Below, one piece after another: positions 1 through 8,711 of a stretch of DNA of 12,500 nucleotides. Numbering within the stretch: the stretch's first letter is position 1; each line of letters starts with the position of its first letter. The notes under the pieces are model-generated. The model was not told where the DNA came from. It ran no database searches and saw only the letters and a list, made by a program, of their open reading frames with translations. Source of the stretch: Monoplex corrugatus (taxonomy: Eukaryota > Mollusca > Gastropoda > Littorinimorpha > Ranellidae); assembly GCA_030674185.1 (NCBI GenBank), contig JAPXFY010000013.1, positions 47,169,964-47,182,463 of the forward strand. The letters run 5' to 3'. The translations under genes were made by a program, and so were the position numbers.

Positions 1-420
1 TCACTGAGCATTTCTGCATTGGCTGGGGGGGGGGGGGGGAGGTGTCCTGTCATGTGAGACGAGTTCATACAGAATAGCTAGTTGTGTTATGATTCAGACA
101 TTTAATTATTCATTAATTCACTTTATATATATGTTCCTTTTTTTCAAGATAAGATATAGAGATACACATGTCATCTACAAGTAACCAAGGTTATTCCAGT
201 GATATGCTGATACAATACCAAATATGAAATATGAAATATAGACTAGGTATAACATAGTCTAGGTAGGGCCTCAGGACCTGTCCAGCTCATGGGTTTATGT
301 ACAGGCTTAAGGCTCTTGCCATGATCATCAATATGAATGGCACCTGTGACGTTAGTGCATATGGAATTCGCTCCGAGCGCGGAGACATCATCTTGAGAAA
401 CTGAAACTGAAAACTGAAAC
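1..420 (-). mobile_element. Dispersed repeat copy A (SINE-like, unclassified)
   Basis: This segment recurs at 7565-8825 in the same orientation, which shows it is a dispersed repeat. The best-conserved block is 297-407 against 8716-8825, about 92% identical by eye, sharing CACCTGTGACGTTAGTGCAT and CCGAGCGCGGAGAC. The rest (about 15-296) matches 7570-7799 at only about 70%. Read on the minus strand the element starts with tandem GTTTCA/GTTTTCA units (396-420), followed by TCTCAAGATGATGTC. I recall a similar head from abundant gastropod repeats, so a SINE is likely, but no convincing pol III A box was found. The far end probably lies before position 1. The 15-base G run at 25-39 is inside the copy and is GGGGG in copy B. 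A 62-codon minus-strand open frame at 243-431 is not kept in copy B and is not treated as a gene. Confidence 0.7.
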
Positions 421-796
421 TTCCTCAGCAAGACCTGTCAGCATGCTCTGCACTAACTCCAAGAGGTCGTGGGAAACGAGGAAGATCGTACATGTAGATG
501 TACTGGTAGAGATTCCAAATTTTCTGGGAGAAGTCTAATAATGAGAGTGGTGTCTATATCCTCTCCGTCACTGGTTTTTCTTTCCTAAACCCTAAAGAGG
601 GTCAGGGTCAGGTGCCCATCTACAGCTGGATAGACAGGAGGGCACATGCACCATTTTTTTTCCTCAACTTAGGCTTGAATTCGTGCAAGTCGGATTGGAA
701 GGCAGGAGATTTCCTATTATGCCAGCCTGGATTCCTATGCTTAATTAATTTTTTCTTCCACTTGTACCTGGAGATGCCTTGGGGAGATGAATTTGA
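421..796. other. Non-repetitive stretch without recognisable gene
   Basis: Between repeat copy A and the LINE fragment I see no gene, RNA or transposon end. Short open frames on both strands (for example 612-830 plus and 620-877 minus) have no recognisable domain and run into the LINE remnant. A short Gly/Arg/Lys-rich reading near 460-493 faintly recalls the basic segment of LINE C-termini but is too short to call. Small direct repeats of GGGTCA occur near 598-610. Confidence 0.5.
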
Positions 797-1254
797 AGTC
801 TGCAGAAGAGAGTTCTTGAATGTTATATAGAACCAATACTGCTGTATGGTTGTGAGGCGTGGACATTCAACAAGCAAAACCAGAACAAGATTGAGGCAGC
901 CGAGATGTGGTTTCTAAGAAGAATGTTGAGAGTTCCATGGGCAGCAAAGAAAACAAACGAGACGGTCTTCGTGGAGGCAGACACAAGTAATCACTCACAA
1001 GGAAGATTAGGTAAAGACAGGCAACATTTATAGGCCATTTTATGAGAAAGGGGGATTTGGAGCACCTGGTCACAACGGGAAAGCTGGAGGGAAAGAGAGC
1101 TCCAGGTAGACCCAGGGAGAAGATACTAGACGGACTTGCAGAGTGGCTGGGGACAAGGAGGGTGGAAGAGATGCTTAGGGCAACAAGAGATAGAGACAGA
1201 TGGAAATCCATGATCGCCAACGCCATGCGGCAGGGCACCTGATGATGATGATGA
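797..1254 (+). mobile_element. 5'-truncated LINE (non-LTR retrotransposon) 3' end, frameshifted ORF2 C-terminus
   Basis: Translation from 797 gives the region C-terminal to the reverse transcriptase of a LINE ORF2. It shows RVLECYIEPILLYGCEAWT (809-865), then MWFLRRMLRVPW, which matches the usual pattern in endonuclease-reverse transcriptases of RTE-like and related clades. This frame stops at 1031. The reading continues in the next frame from 1015 with RQATFIGHFMRK, then GKLEGKRAPGRPRE and a C-terminus RDRWKSMIANAMRQGT, with stop at 1240. A net frameshift near 1005-1018 therefore breaks the ORF. No catalytic reverse transcriptase or endonuclease motifs are present, so this is a dead 5'-truncated copy. 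The stop codon merges with a tail of five TGA units (1240-1254), a typical LINE 3' microsatellite tail. Clade is uncertain; RTE-like is most likely. No clear target-site duplication was found. Confidence 0.85.
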
Positions 1255-3036
1255 GACAGACGGGAAGCCTGGCGTATAGTCATGCTGTAGATGTGGACTG
1301 TCTGTCATTCCATCCATCCAGCATCGTTAGTCTTCTTCTGACTCTAAAGCCCCGAGCGTCAGGTGTGTCATCCTTTGACTCCCGCACTCTATCCACTAAC
1401 TGCAAAAACAATCATTTGAGTCCCTCACCCCATCTACCCACTTCCTGCAAGAAATCAAATGGTTAAGTTTTTTATTTGCTAGCAAGGTTGGCATGGCAGG
1501 ATGCTGGTGGACAGGGTGCAGAAGTCAAAGGGTTAAGCTTGAAGAGCTGGCTGGTTGACTGGTCTCCTGGTCAGGTGGCCAAACTACTTGATCCGTTACT
1601 GTGTGATGTCATGGTTGGACAGGTATTGTTCCAATCATCTCTTGGATCTCTTCCTTTCTAGTTATGTCTCTTATGGTCTTGCCTGCTCTCCCTCTTAAAG
1701 ATCTATGATCCAGCATAGGAAAACCCAGCTAAAATGGCGGCCAGCAGCCATACTATAACTACTGATACGGTCACAATTGGGTCAACTAAATATTTCCATA
1801 TTACGAATTTTTAACAGCTAATCTTCAAGTTCTAGAAGTTCTATCATATGTTAATACTGAAAGCACCCTAAAAAGTTTATAATCTCTAATCTATAAGCTT
1901 GTTATTTTCCATGTCAAAATTACACTTACAAATTTCAAATGCGTCTAATCATAAAACTATAACAGATAAATCAGTTCTATCTTTATTTATTAATTCATGA
2001 ACTTTAAAATTAAAAGATGAGTTAAAAACTCAGAAATGAAAATTGTGTATTTTAGTCTGGTTTTCGCATGGTGGGTCACACATTTCTCATTTCAGTCGTG
2101 GACTGTAATGTATTGCAACATATTGGAGTTTTCTGTACTGTCTATACTGAACTGTATTACTGTCTTGCACTCTGTTGTATTGAGTTCCACTGGATTTCTG
2201 CATCTATTCCAGAGGTTGATTGGCATTGCGATACGCTATGTTACATGTTGTCGTATTTTATTTCTGATCATATCTCTTTAGACTATCCTCCTGCTGCTCT
2301 GAAACATCTCGTCTCACAGGCTGTGATCTTTGTATCAAACGTTTTGCTTTAAGTCCAGGTCTGGCACCGGTAAATCTGTGTGGGTACAAATATTGTATTG
2401 GTAAGCCTGGCTTTTGTTTCCATAAGTATACTTTGGTGCTTTACTATGTAGAAGGATTGAACGTGGCAGTTCATGGCATTTGCTTCTTGGACGCTAATCT
2501 CGTTTTCATATTTATCGTTCCATCTTTGGTCAATAAGCTTCGTCAAGTACATAAAGTATGTACTTTGATGGAGTTTTTGCCCAATGAGTCTATGTCCGTT
2601 TTTCAAGTTTTCGTCCTGCTGATGTAACCTTAGTGCTGGGGAATGTTTTTTTTTCTTTTGAAAGTATATGACATTTGTACAGTGTTGTTTTCCGCTGGCA
2701 TAGGCAAGATCACAACTATTATAAACACAGATTTCCGTTTGTTTTGAGAAAATTACAATTTCTGCTTTAAAAAATATACTACCCCTATCTCGCCTCTTGA
2801 GTTGATAGTTCGCTGCATCTTTCCGTAGTTTATAACTGGTAAGTTTATACTGTATTTAAATGGAATACGTCAACTTCCTCAATGAAATGTTCAAAATTTG
2901 GCCTGGGGAGATTTGGCCCAGATCGACCCCTGAGGCAAAGTGTTAAAGTGTTCCTATTTTTTTATTTTTTTTTTTTATGGTATTTTATCCTTTTATCACG
3001 GAACGTTAATATCCCCAGAATCTTGGACAACGCGAT
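1255..3036. other. AT-rich stretch of about 1.8 kb without recognisable gene
   Basis: No conserved protein domain, RNA gene or transposon terminus is visible. From about 1780 to 2060 and 2640 to 2980 the DNA is AT-rich, with T runs at 2646-2655 and a T-rich tract at 2957-2976. Overlapping plus-strand open frames at 2036-2281 and 2068-2352 and a minus-strand one at 2349-2606 encode 81-94 residues each. They are hydrophobic or low in information, resemble no family I know, and have the length expected by chance. A pair of imperfect 20-bp direct repeats lies at 1451-1470 and 1521-1540. Introns of a distant gene cannot be excluded. Confidence 0.5.
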
Positions 3037-3412
3037 AGTGATGATGACAACGGAAATGATAGTCATGATATTATAGCGCTCCATCCTGGACTGAGAGTTC
3101 GTGACAAGGCTTTACTCTACGCTTACTTTCTTAACGTATGCTGGCATCAGCCAGGCCTGAGTGATGCATACACCCGCTGGTGTTGGCTAAGATATTTGAG
3201 CAATTCCTTCAATGACGCATCCGTAAAGTGAATGAGACTCGACTTGTATGGTCGCAGTCTTCTCAATGATCCGATGGCACATTCAACTCTGTATAGGAGC
3301 CGGCTGGGGGGTCAGAAAGATCACCCAATGATTTTGTCACGACTGTTGGGGTTCAAACCATCAACCGTCCAGTCGTTAGTTTGTTGTGTAACCACTGCAC
3401 CACAGCGACTGG
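3037..3412 (-). mobile_element. tRNA-derived SINE, minus strand
   Basis: Read on the minus strand from about 3409, the sequence begins with a tRNA-like head. A box A, TGGTGCAGTGG, lies at 3402-3392 and a box B, GGTTTGAACCC, at 3359-3349, with 32 bases between them. This is the internal pol III promoter of a tRNA gene, with one departure from the box B consensus. The head is followed by an unrelated body of about 270 bases. The 3' part carries GGAGCGCTATAA (complement of 3070-3081), resembling the GAGCGCTATA end I recall for several mollusc SINEs, and then a degenerate ATC/ATG-rich tail (3037-3070). The box-to-box layout makes SINE origin clear. The exact 3' end and family name are not certain, and no target-site duplication could be fixed. 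A working tRNA is excluded because no matching acceptor stem follows box B. Confidence 0.75.
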
Positions 3413-3490
3413 TTGTTGAGCTTTAATCGTGGTGTCGCAACTGTTAGTTTCTTCCCTGTATGCCACCATCTGAAATATAAATCATTATTG

Positions 3491-3566
3491 TCTCTTCTAG
3501 TCTCTCTCTCTCTCTCTCCCTTTCTCTTTCTCTCTCTTTCTTTCTTTCTTTGTTTCTTTCTCTGTC

Positions 3567-3604
<38 letters not shown>

Positions 3605-3792
3605 CCTCCCTCCCTCTCTGTTCTAGTCTCTGTCTCCCTCTTCTAGTCTATTTCTCTCTATCTCTCTCTGTCTCAGTCTCTTCTAGCCTCTCTCTTCCTC
3701 TTCTAGTCTATTTCTCTCCCTTTCTTTCTTTCTTTCTCTCTCTCTCTCTCTCTATCTCTTCTACTCTCTCTCTCTTCTACTCTCTCTCTCTT

Positions 3793-3844
<52 letters not shown>

Positions 3845-3909
3845 TTCCCTCTCTGTCTCTTTGTATGTCTCTCTGTCTATCTATCTCTCTATCTCTAGCC
3901 TCTCTCTCT

Positions 3910-3945
<36 letters not shown>

Positions 3946-3971
3946 CTGTCTCTTCTACTCTCTCTCTCTCT
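3491..3971. repeat. Polypyrimidine microsatellite array 1 (CT/CTTT/GTCT)
   Basis: About 480 bases are almost only C and T on the plus strand, with G confined to GTCT units and A to CTAG and TCTA interruptions. It contains (CT)n, (TTTC)n and (GTCT)n tracts. CTTCTAG motifs at 3495-3500, 3640-3646, 3680-3686 and 3700-3706 mark a longer-period structure: a cassette of about 40 bases at 3621-3660 recurs at 3681-3720 with 35 of 40 bases identical. Open frames through the block (for example 3550-4008) encode only Leu/Ser/Phe/Cys and are not genes. Long polypurine-polypyrimidine tracts can form triplex (H-DNA) and block replication, which is known for the class and not shown here. Confidence 0.95.
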
Positions 3972-4122
3972 GGATGGTTCAAAGAGGGTAAAGGTTAATA
4001 TTCAATGATATGAATGGCCTGGAGCTTGTTGACCTCAGATGACCTCTGTCTTAACTTCCCTAAAAGATACAAATTAGCAACGGTCAGATTTCCGAAAATG
4101 AAGTGTCATTCTCATTGTAATT
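3972..4122. other. Unique spacer between arrays 1 and 2
   Basis: This is a 151-base mixed-sequence spacer with no feature of its own. Its right edge, GTCATTCTCATTGTAATTCT at 4104-4123, recurs at the left edge of another CT array (5852-5871), so it may be the flank of a repeat unit that carries the array. Confidence 0.5.
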
Positions 4123-4353
4123 CTCTGTGTCTCTCTTTCTCTCTGTGTCTGTGTCTCTATCGCTGTATCTATACACATATATATACATACATACATATAT
4201 ACATACATACATACATAATACATACATATATAATATATATATATATCTTTATCTATCTATCTATCTGTCTGTCTTTCTATGTATCTGTCTATCTATCTAC
4301 CTATCTGTCTCCCTCTTTCTCTCTTCTCCTTTTCTTTTCTATCTGTCGGTGTG

Positions 4354-4400
<47 letters not shown>

Positions 4401-4577
4401 TCTTTCTCTTTCTACCTTTCTCTCTCCTCTCTCTCTATCTCACTCTTTCTGTCTCTCTCTGTTTCTCTCTCTGTGTCTCTCTCCATCTCTCTCTGTCTTT
4501 GTATCTCTCTGTCTTACTGTCTCTGTCTATCTCTCTGTCTGTCTGTCTGTCTATCTCTGTCTGTCTTTCTCTCTCTT

Positions 4578-4610
<33 letters not shown>

Positions 4611-4691
4611 TTCTCTCTGTCTGTCTCTGTCTCTCTGTCTGTCTCTCTGTCTCTGTCTCTCTGTCTCTGTCTCTCTGTCTCTGTCTCTCTG

Positions 4692-4752
<61 letters not shown>

Positions 4753-4753
4753 A
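4123..4753. repeat. Composite microsatellite array 2 (CT, CATA/TA, TCTA/TCTG, GTCTCT)
   Basis: In order this block has a short CT/GT lead, a CATA/TATA tract at about 4170-4245, a (TCTA)/(TCTG) tetranucleotide tract at about 4246-4310, and then a long CT-rich array. From about 4610 to 4715 GTCTCT and GTCTCTCT units alternate, giving a rough 14-base period. Pyrimidines are on the plus strand. Open frames of 164-246 codons across it (4014-4754, 4127-4768, 4279-4773) are Leu/Ser repeats with an Ile/Tyr/Thr stretch over the CATA tract and are not credible proteins. Confidence 0.95.
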
Positions 4754-5028
4754 GCGGGCCCTCATTAACTTAACTCGGCGAACCAACGTCAGATTCATAT
4801 GTCAATGTTGATGTGTCTTGACCTGGGCTGCGCTACATTAAAGCAGGCATTTTCGTTTCCCATCCGAATGTAATTTGTTGTTCTAGTGGTGGTGTTGTAC
4901 AGTATAGGATTCAGACAAGCCCCCCTTTCCGTCCTGTGTCTCTGGGATGGTTATGCTATCGGCCATGTCACGGGAGTGGGAGCTGACGTAAAACTGAATC
5001 GATTCAATGAATTCATCAATTTCACACA
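4754..5028. other. Unique spacer between arrays 2 and 3
   Basis: About 275 bases of mixed sequence separate two microsatellite blocks. No gene, RNA or transposon end was recognised. The edges do not match the other spacers. Confidence 0.5.
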
Positions 5029-5219
5029 TGCACGCACATACGTGCATATACAGAAAAAAAATATACATGCACACATAAACGCACATACATATATACACAT
5101 ACACATACAAAATACACAAATATATATGTACGTATGTATGTATGTATATGTATATATCTATATATATATGTGTGTATATATAGATAGACAGACAGATAGA
5201 CAGATATATAGATAGATAT

Positions 5220-5252
<33 letters not shown>

Positions 5253-5287
5253 GATAGATAGATTGATAGATAGTAGGTAGATAGATG

Positions 5288-5368
<81 letters not shown>

Positions 5369-5398
5369 CCACATATACACAAACACACGTACACACAA
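5029..5398. repeat. CATA/TA tract leading into long (GATA)n microsatellite
   Basis: The first half (5029-5180) is made of CACA, CATA and TATA units. The second half is GATA-based: interrupted GATA/GACA from 5181 to 5287, then an unbroken run of about 20 GATA units at 5288-5368, and finally an ACACA/CGTACA edge. GATA repeats are common and highly polymorphic in animal genomes. In this block the plus strand is purine-rich, unlike the CT arrays on both sides. The minus-strand open frames encode Ile-Tyr-Leu-Ser repeats and are artefacts. Confidence 0.95.
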
Positions 5399-5491
5399 AG
5401 CGCGCCTACACATACACCGAGAGAAAGAGAGACATGTTATCTAGGTTGTTCTCTATTTCGTGGATCCATACAACTTTTAGACGTATATACG

Positions 5492-5492
<1 letters not shown>

Positions 5493-5552
<60 letters not shown>
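5493..5552. repeat. Pure (CT)n microsatellite
   Basis: About 29 uninterrupted CT/TC dinucleotides, the cleanest CT tract in the window. It is bounded by ACGAG on the left and TTTCCACATA on the right. The lack of interruptions suggests recent growth or continuing instability. Confidence 0.97.
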
Positions 5553-5554
<2 letters not shown>

Positions 5555-5620
5555 ACATATATATATACACACAATTATATATGTACATATACGTGTGTGT
5601 GTGTGTGTGTACGTGTGTGT

Positions 5621-5686
<66 letters not shown>

Positions 5687-5748
5687 ATAACATATACATA
5701 TGGATGTGTAGATATATATCTGTGTGTGTATGTGTGTGTGTGTCTCTG
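5553..5748. repeat. TA/CA then (GT)n composite microsatellite
   Basis: A short ATAT/ACAC tract (5553-5591) leads into GT repeats with two ACGT breaks (5592-5622), then about 30 uninterrupted GT units (5623-5682). Mixed GTAT, TATA and GTGTGT units follow, to about 5748. Alternating purine-pyrimidine GT tracts of this length can adopt Z-DNA, a known property of the class. Confidence 0.95.
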
Positions 5749-5851
5749 TCAATTACCCTCGCACACATAGACTAGTAAAAGTAGGACGGGAAAATGGCTT
5801 TTAGGCTTTAAATATCATATATACCGTTCGAAATATAATGTTAATGTCATT

Positions 5852-5868
5852 GTCATTGTCATTGTAAT

Positions 5869-5900
<32 letters not shown>

Positions 5901-5916
5901 ATCTCACTCTGTGTCC

Positions 5917-5973
<57 letters not shown>

Positions 5974-6008
5974 ACTCTCTCTCTCTCTCTCTCTCTCCTC
6001 TCTCTCTT
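5852..6008. repeat. CT microsatellite array with GTCATT lead
   Basis: GTCATT units (5846-5863) precede TAATTCT and a CT-rich array with short GTCT and CACT interruptions, ending at CTTGCTCGCCCGCTCGCTCG (6006-6025). The lead at 5852-5873 matches 4104-4125 at 21 of 22 positions. Pyrimidines are on the plus strand. The minus-strand frame over it reads Arg/Glu repeats and is not a gene. Confidence 0.95.
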
Positions 6009-6310
6009 GCTCGCCCGCTCGCTCGTGTAGTGACCAAACACGTTTCATCGCACCAGATAACCATCTGACTAAATTTCTGATGGTCTGTACCGTGGGAATG
6101 TAATACATACCATTTGATTGCCTAGAAGGCAACGGTACATTTGGAGAATGCTCTTGGCCATATTTTCATTTTAGGGTGGTCTCACATGTGGCAGTATGCG
6201 ACCTGCGACAACAAAGTTGAAGGTCGCAGCAAATTTATGAGTCTTCCTGCAGTCTTTTCGCCAGCCACTTAACCGAAGACTTAGCGAGCAAGTCTTTCCT
6301 TTATAGATGG
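6009..6310. other. Unique spacer, one small hairpin
   Basis: About 300 bases of mixed sequence without a gene. The only structure noticed is a perfect 8-bp inverted repeat, TGCGACCT at 6197-6204 and AGGTCGCA at 6221-6228, with a 16-base loop, just inside a GGGTGGTCTCACATGTGGCA stretch (6174-6193). That wording could be one end of an old DNA transposon, but no second end was found. Confidence 0.4.
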
Positions 6311-6649
6311 TTCTCAGTCTGTCTGTCTGTCTATCTCTTTCTCTGTCTCTTTCTCTATCTTTCTCTCTCTCTGTATCTTTGTCTCTCTGTCTCTGTCTCC
6401 TCTCTCTCTATCTTTCTCTCTCTCTCTCTCTTTCTCTCCATCTTTGTCTTTCTCTGTCTTTCTGTCTCTATCTTTGTCTGTCTGTCTGTCTCTGTCTCTC
6501 TTTCTTTCTCTGTTTCTCTCTGTCTTTCTCCCTCTCTCTCTGTGTCTCTCTCTGTCTCTTTGTCTCTCTGTCTCTGTCTTCTCTCTCTCTCTGTGTCTCT
6601 CTCTCTCACTCACTCTCTCTGTCTCTGTCTGTCTGTCTGTCTTTGTCTC

Positions 6650-6680
<31 letters not shown>

Positions 6681-6806
6681 CTGTTTCTCATTATCTTTCT
6701 CCCTCTCTGTCTCTCTGTGTCTCTCTGTCTGTCTCTATGTCTCTCTGTCTCTGTCTGTCTCTGTCTCTCTGAGTTCTCTCTCTCTCTCTCTCTTTCTCTC
6801 TTTCTT
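6311..6806. repeat. Polypyrimidine microsatellite array (CT/GTCT/CTTT)
   Basis: About 495 bases of CT-rich simple sequence containing (GTCT)n runs, CTTT units and occasional CTAT, all with pyrimidines on the plus strand. Both strands are open for long distances: Leu/Ser/Val/Cys on plus (6307-6849, 6444-6977) and Arg/Glu/Asp/Thr on minus (6314-6691). These frames are by-products of the repeat. Confidence 0.95.
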
Positions 6807-7088
6807 ATTCGTATTGCTTCAGAGTTGCTTTTACTCAGATCAAATTTAATGTACTTCTATTCTGTAATAATGTACATCGTTAGCATGACTCTGATCAAGA
6901 AAAAATTCTTCTTCAACAGGACGTTGATTGGAAAGATTGGAAACGAGCAACATTTTTTGTGTGGTTGTCCAGTGTAAACGGGTTTTAAGTGACAGACTCC
7001 TCAAAGAATCTGCTAGAATAACAATGAATATTTTGCTACTAAACATTAAGTGATATGTGAACCCTTGTGTATTTGTGTCTTCCCTATT
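6807..7088. other. AT-rich spacer without recognisable gene
   Basis: Mixed AT-rich DNA between a CT array and a TTG tract. Short open frames on both strands have no recognisable domain. Confidence 0.45.
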
Positions 7089-7146
7089 TGTTTTTGTTGT
7101 TATAATTGTTGTTGTTGTTCTTGTTTTTGTTGTTATTGTTGTTGTC
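7089..7146. repeat. (TTG)n trinucleotide tract
   Basis: Imperfect TTG repeat with TTT, TTA and TTC interruptions, about 58 bases. It is followed by about 80 bases of GTGTAT-rich sequence (7155-7235). Confidence 0.85.
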
Positions 7147-7259
7147 GGCCATAATGCTGTGTGGATATGTGTATATGTATGAGTGTATAGATGTGTGTAT
7201 ATCTGTGTGCGGGCGTGTGTGTATATGTGTGCATTTATTGTTATTTTTTATTTCTCATA

Positions 7260-7476
7260 ACTTACTTGTTTATTTATCTACATATTCCTTTATTTATTTA
7301 TTAATTTATGTATTTAGTTATTTACTTACTTACTTACTCGCTTACTTATTTACTTACTTACTACTCACATACTTATTTACTTACTTACTTACTTACTAAC
7401 TAACTTACTTACTTACTTACTTCCTTACTTCCTTACTTACTTACTTACTTACTCACTTACTTATCTATTTCCTCTT
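7260..7476. repeat. (TTAC)n/(TTAT)n tetranucleotide microsatellite
   Basis: The array moves from TTAT units on the left (about 7270-7320) to TTAC units (7321-7470), with single-base variants such as TCGC, TAAC and TTCC spread as short blocks. The gradual change of unit from TTAT to TTAC is typical of slippage plus point mutation. The open frame across it (7106-7399) is Leu/Thr/Tyr repeat. Confidence 0.95.
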
Positions 7477-7799
7477 TTCTTTCTTCGGAAGTGGATGACA
7501 GACTGGCAAGACTATGATCATGGAAATATTGTTTTCATCTTCTTGATATGCAGTGGGTTTTCTTTCCCATTCACTTGGGGGCTTTCTGTGATGTGAGATA
7601 AGTTTATAGTGAGTGGGTAGTTGTATTGTAATTCAGATCTTCAATTATTTATTTACTTTATTTTCTGTTGTTTTCTTTGGAAATAAGATACACATCATTT
7701 TCAAGCAACCAAGACTTTTGCAATGAAGACTGATACAATACTAGTAAAAAAAAATGTACGCTAGGTAAGACCTCAGTTCCTGGCCAGCTATTGGTCTAT

Positions 7800-8711
7800 C
7801 ACAGAAACGACTCATATAGAAACAGGCCCATACCTGTACTTAAGTCTGAGACAAGAAGTTGACAATGTCTGGCAAGGCAGACAAACTGGCCTGTAGTGAA
7901 AGCTTAGATTAACCAACGTACAGCCTCTCAAGTAGAAACAGGCCCTTACCGGTACTTCAGTGTGAAACATGAAGTGGACAAGGTCTGGCCAACCAGACAA
8001 ACTAGCCTCTCAACTGATGGCTTGGGATTATCCAACATCTGGCAGCACAGCCAGTCTCACACCTTATGAGCCAGCTGTACACAAAGCTCTGTTGGGATGT
8101 TTTCGAGGATCGCCCCAGGGAAAGAGAGCAGTCCATTGTTTTTGTGGACAGGTTCTGGCCATTGCTTGTCCACGTCAATCCCTCCTTCATGCATTCTCAA
8201 GTAGAAGAACCTTCTCGAAAGTCGTCTTAAGATAGGTGGGGTCAGAGCCCCAGCGTGTTCTGATCCATGCTCTATAAATGAAGAGGGAAAATAACACAGC
8301 CAGAAGATGCTAGATAGACAAGAGAGACAGAACGGTCAGAGAGCTGACGGTCTTAGTGGGAGTGCCTAGCCCTGGCCAGAAACATGTAGTGAAGGTACGT
8401 TGATAGTCTTATTCCAATGTAGAGTTTTAGGGCTGATAGGCAAAGAAGTAGGATTGCTTTAGGACGTAGGCAAATAAGAATAAGAGGATGAATTATTATG
8501 CTTTAAGTTGAACGTGCTTAATTACAGAAACTATATTGACTTGTAATGCTACGTGTGGACTGCTTTTGAAAGTTATTGTTAGTGTACTTTGTGGGTTTCT
8601 ACTTCTCTCTCTCCTTTCTTCTTGTTGTGTGTGATATCTATGTAGAAAGACAATTCCACTAAAACATTCCCCCACATTCTAAAACTTCACCCTAAGATTC
8701 TTCCCTTGGCA
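7800..8711. mobile_element. 912-bp segment inserted in repeat copy B (unclassified)
   Basis: The segment is absent from copy A and lies between two GGTCTAT copies (7793-7799 and 8712-8718), as expected for an insertion with a 7-bp target-site duplication. Its ends, CACAGAAACG and TTCCCTTGGCA, are not inverted repeats of each other, do not form TG...CA, and do not fit Helitron ends. No protein domain is visible; short frames such as 7969-8235 look random. It contains two tandem copies of a 116-bp unit (7817-8048) and a TATAAA at 8272-8277. The alternative is that copy A lost this DNA by deletion between short direct repeats. The origin is unknown. Confidence 0.5.
7817..8048. repeat. 116-bp tandem duplication
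   Basis: TAGAAACAGGCCC at 7817 recurs at 7933. The two units align over TAGAAACAGGCCC, GGTACTT/TGTACTT, GTCTGGC, CAGACAAACT and CCAAC, with moderate divergence. A shorter trace, TCTCAAGTAGAA, appears at 8196-8207. The minus-strand open frame at 7812-8000 contains the unit twice, which explains its internal repeat. Confidence 0.8.

Noticed and set aside
243..431. 62-codon minus-strand open frame in repeat copy A
   Set aside because: It lies within a dispersed repeat and is not preserved in copy B, which has indels in the same block and a large interruption.
460..493. Second LINE C-terminal basic motif
   Set aside because: Only about ten Gly/Arg/Lys-rich codons, with a stop soon after; too short to separate from chance.
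584..612. Telomere-like tract near CCCTAAAGAGGGTCAGGGTCAGG
   Set aside because: The units do not keep the TTAGGG/CCCTAA sequence or phase; only 12,420-12,441 does.
2036..2606. Hydrophobic open frames of 81-94 codons
   Set aside because: Lengths are those expected by chance in AT-rich DNA, no domain was recognised and they overlap each other in different frames.
3337..3409. tRNA gene on the minus strand
   Set aside because: A and B boxes are present but there is no matching acceptor stem, and an unrelated SINE body follows.
4014..4773. Open frames of 164-246 codons over the CT/CATA array, and similar frames at 3550-4008, 6307-6977 and 11,324-11,872
   Set aside because: They are Leu/Ser/Cys/Val simple-sequence translations open in several frames at once, with no domain or conserved start.
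7800..8711. Helitron, hAT or solo LTR identity for the inserted segment
   Set aside because: There are no CTRR 3' end with hairpin, no CAG...CTG inverted termini and no TG...CA ends; only the flanking 7-bp repeat supports insertion.
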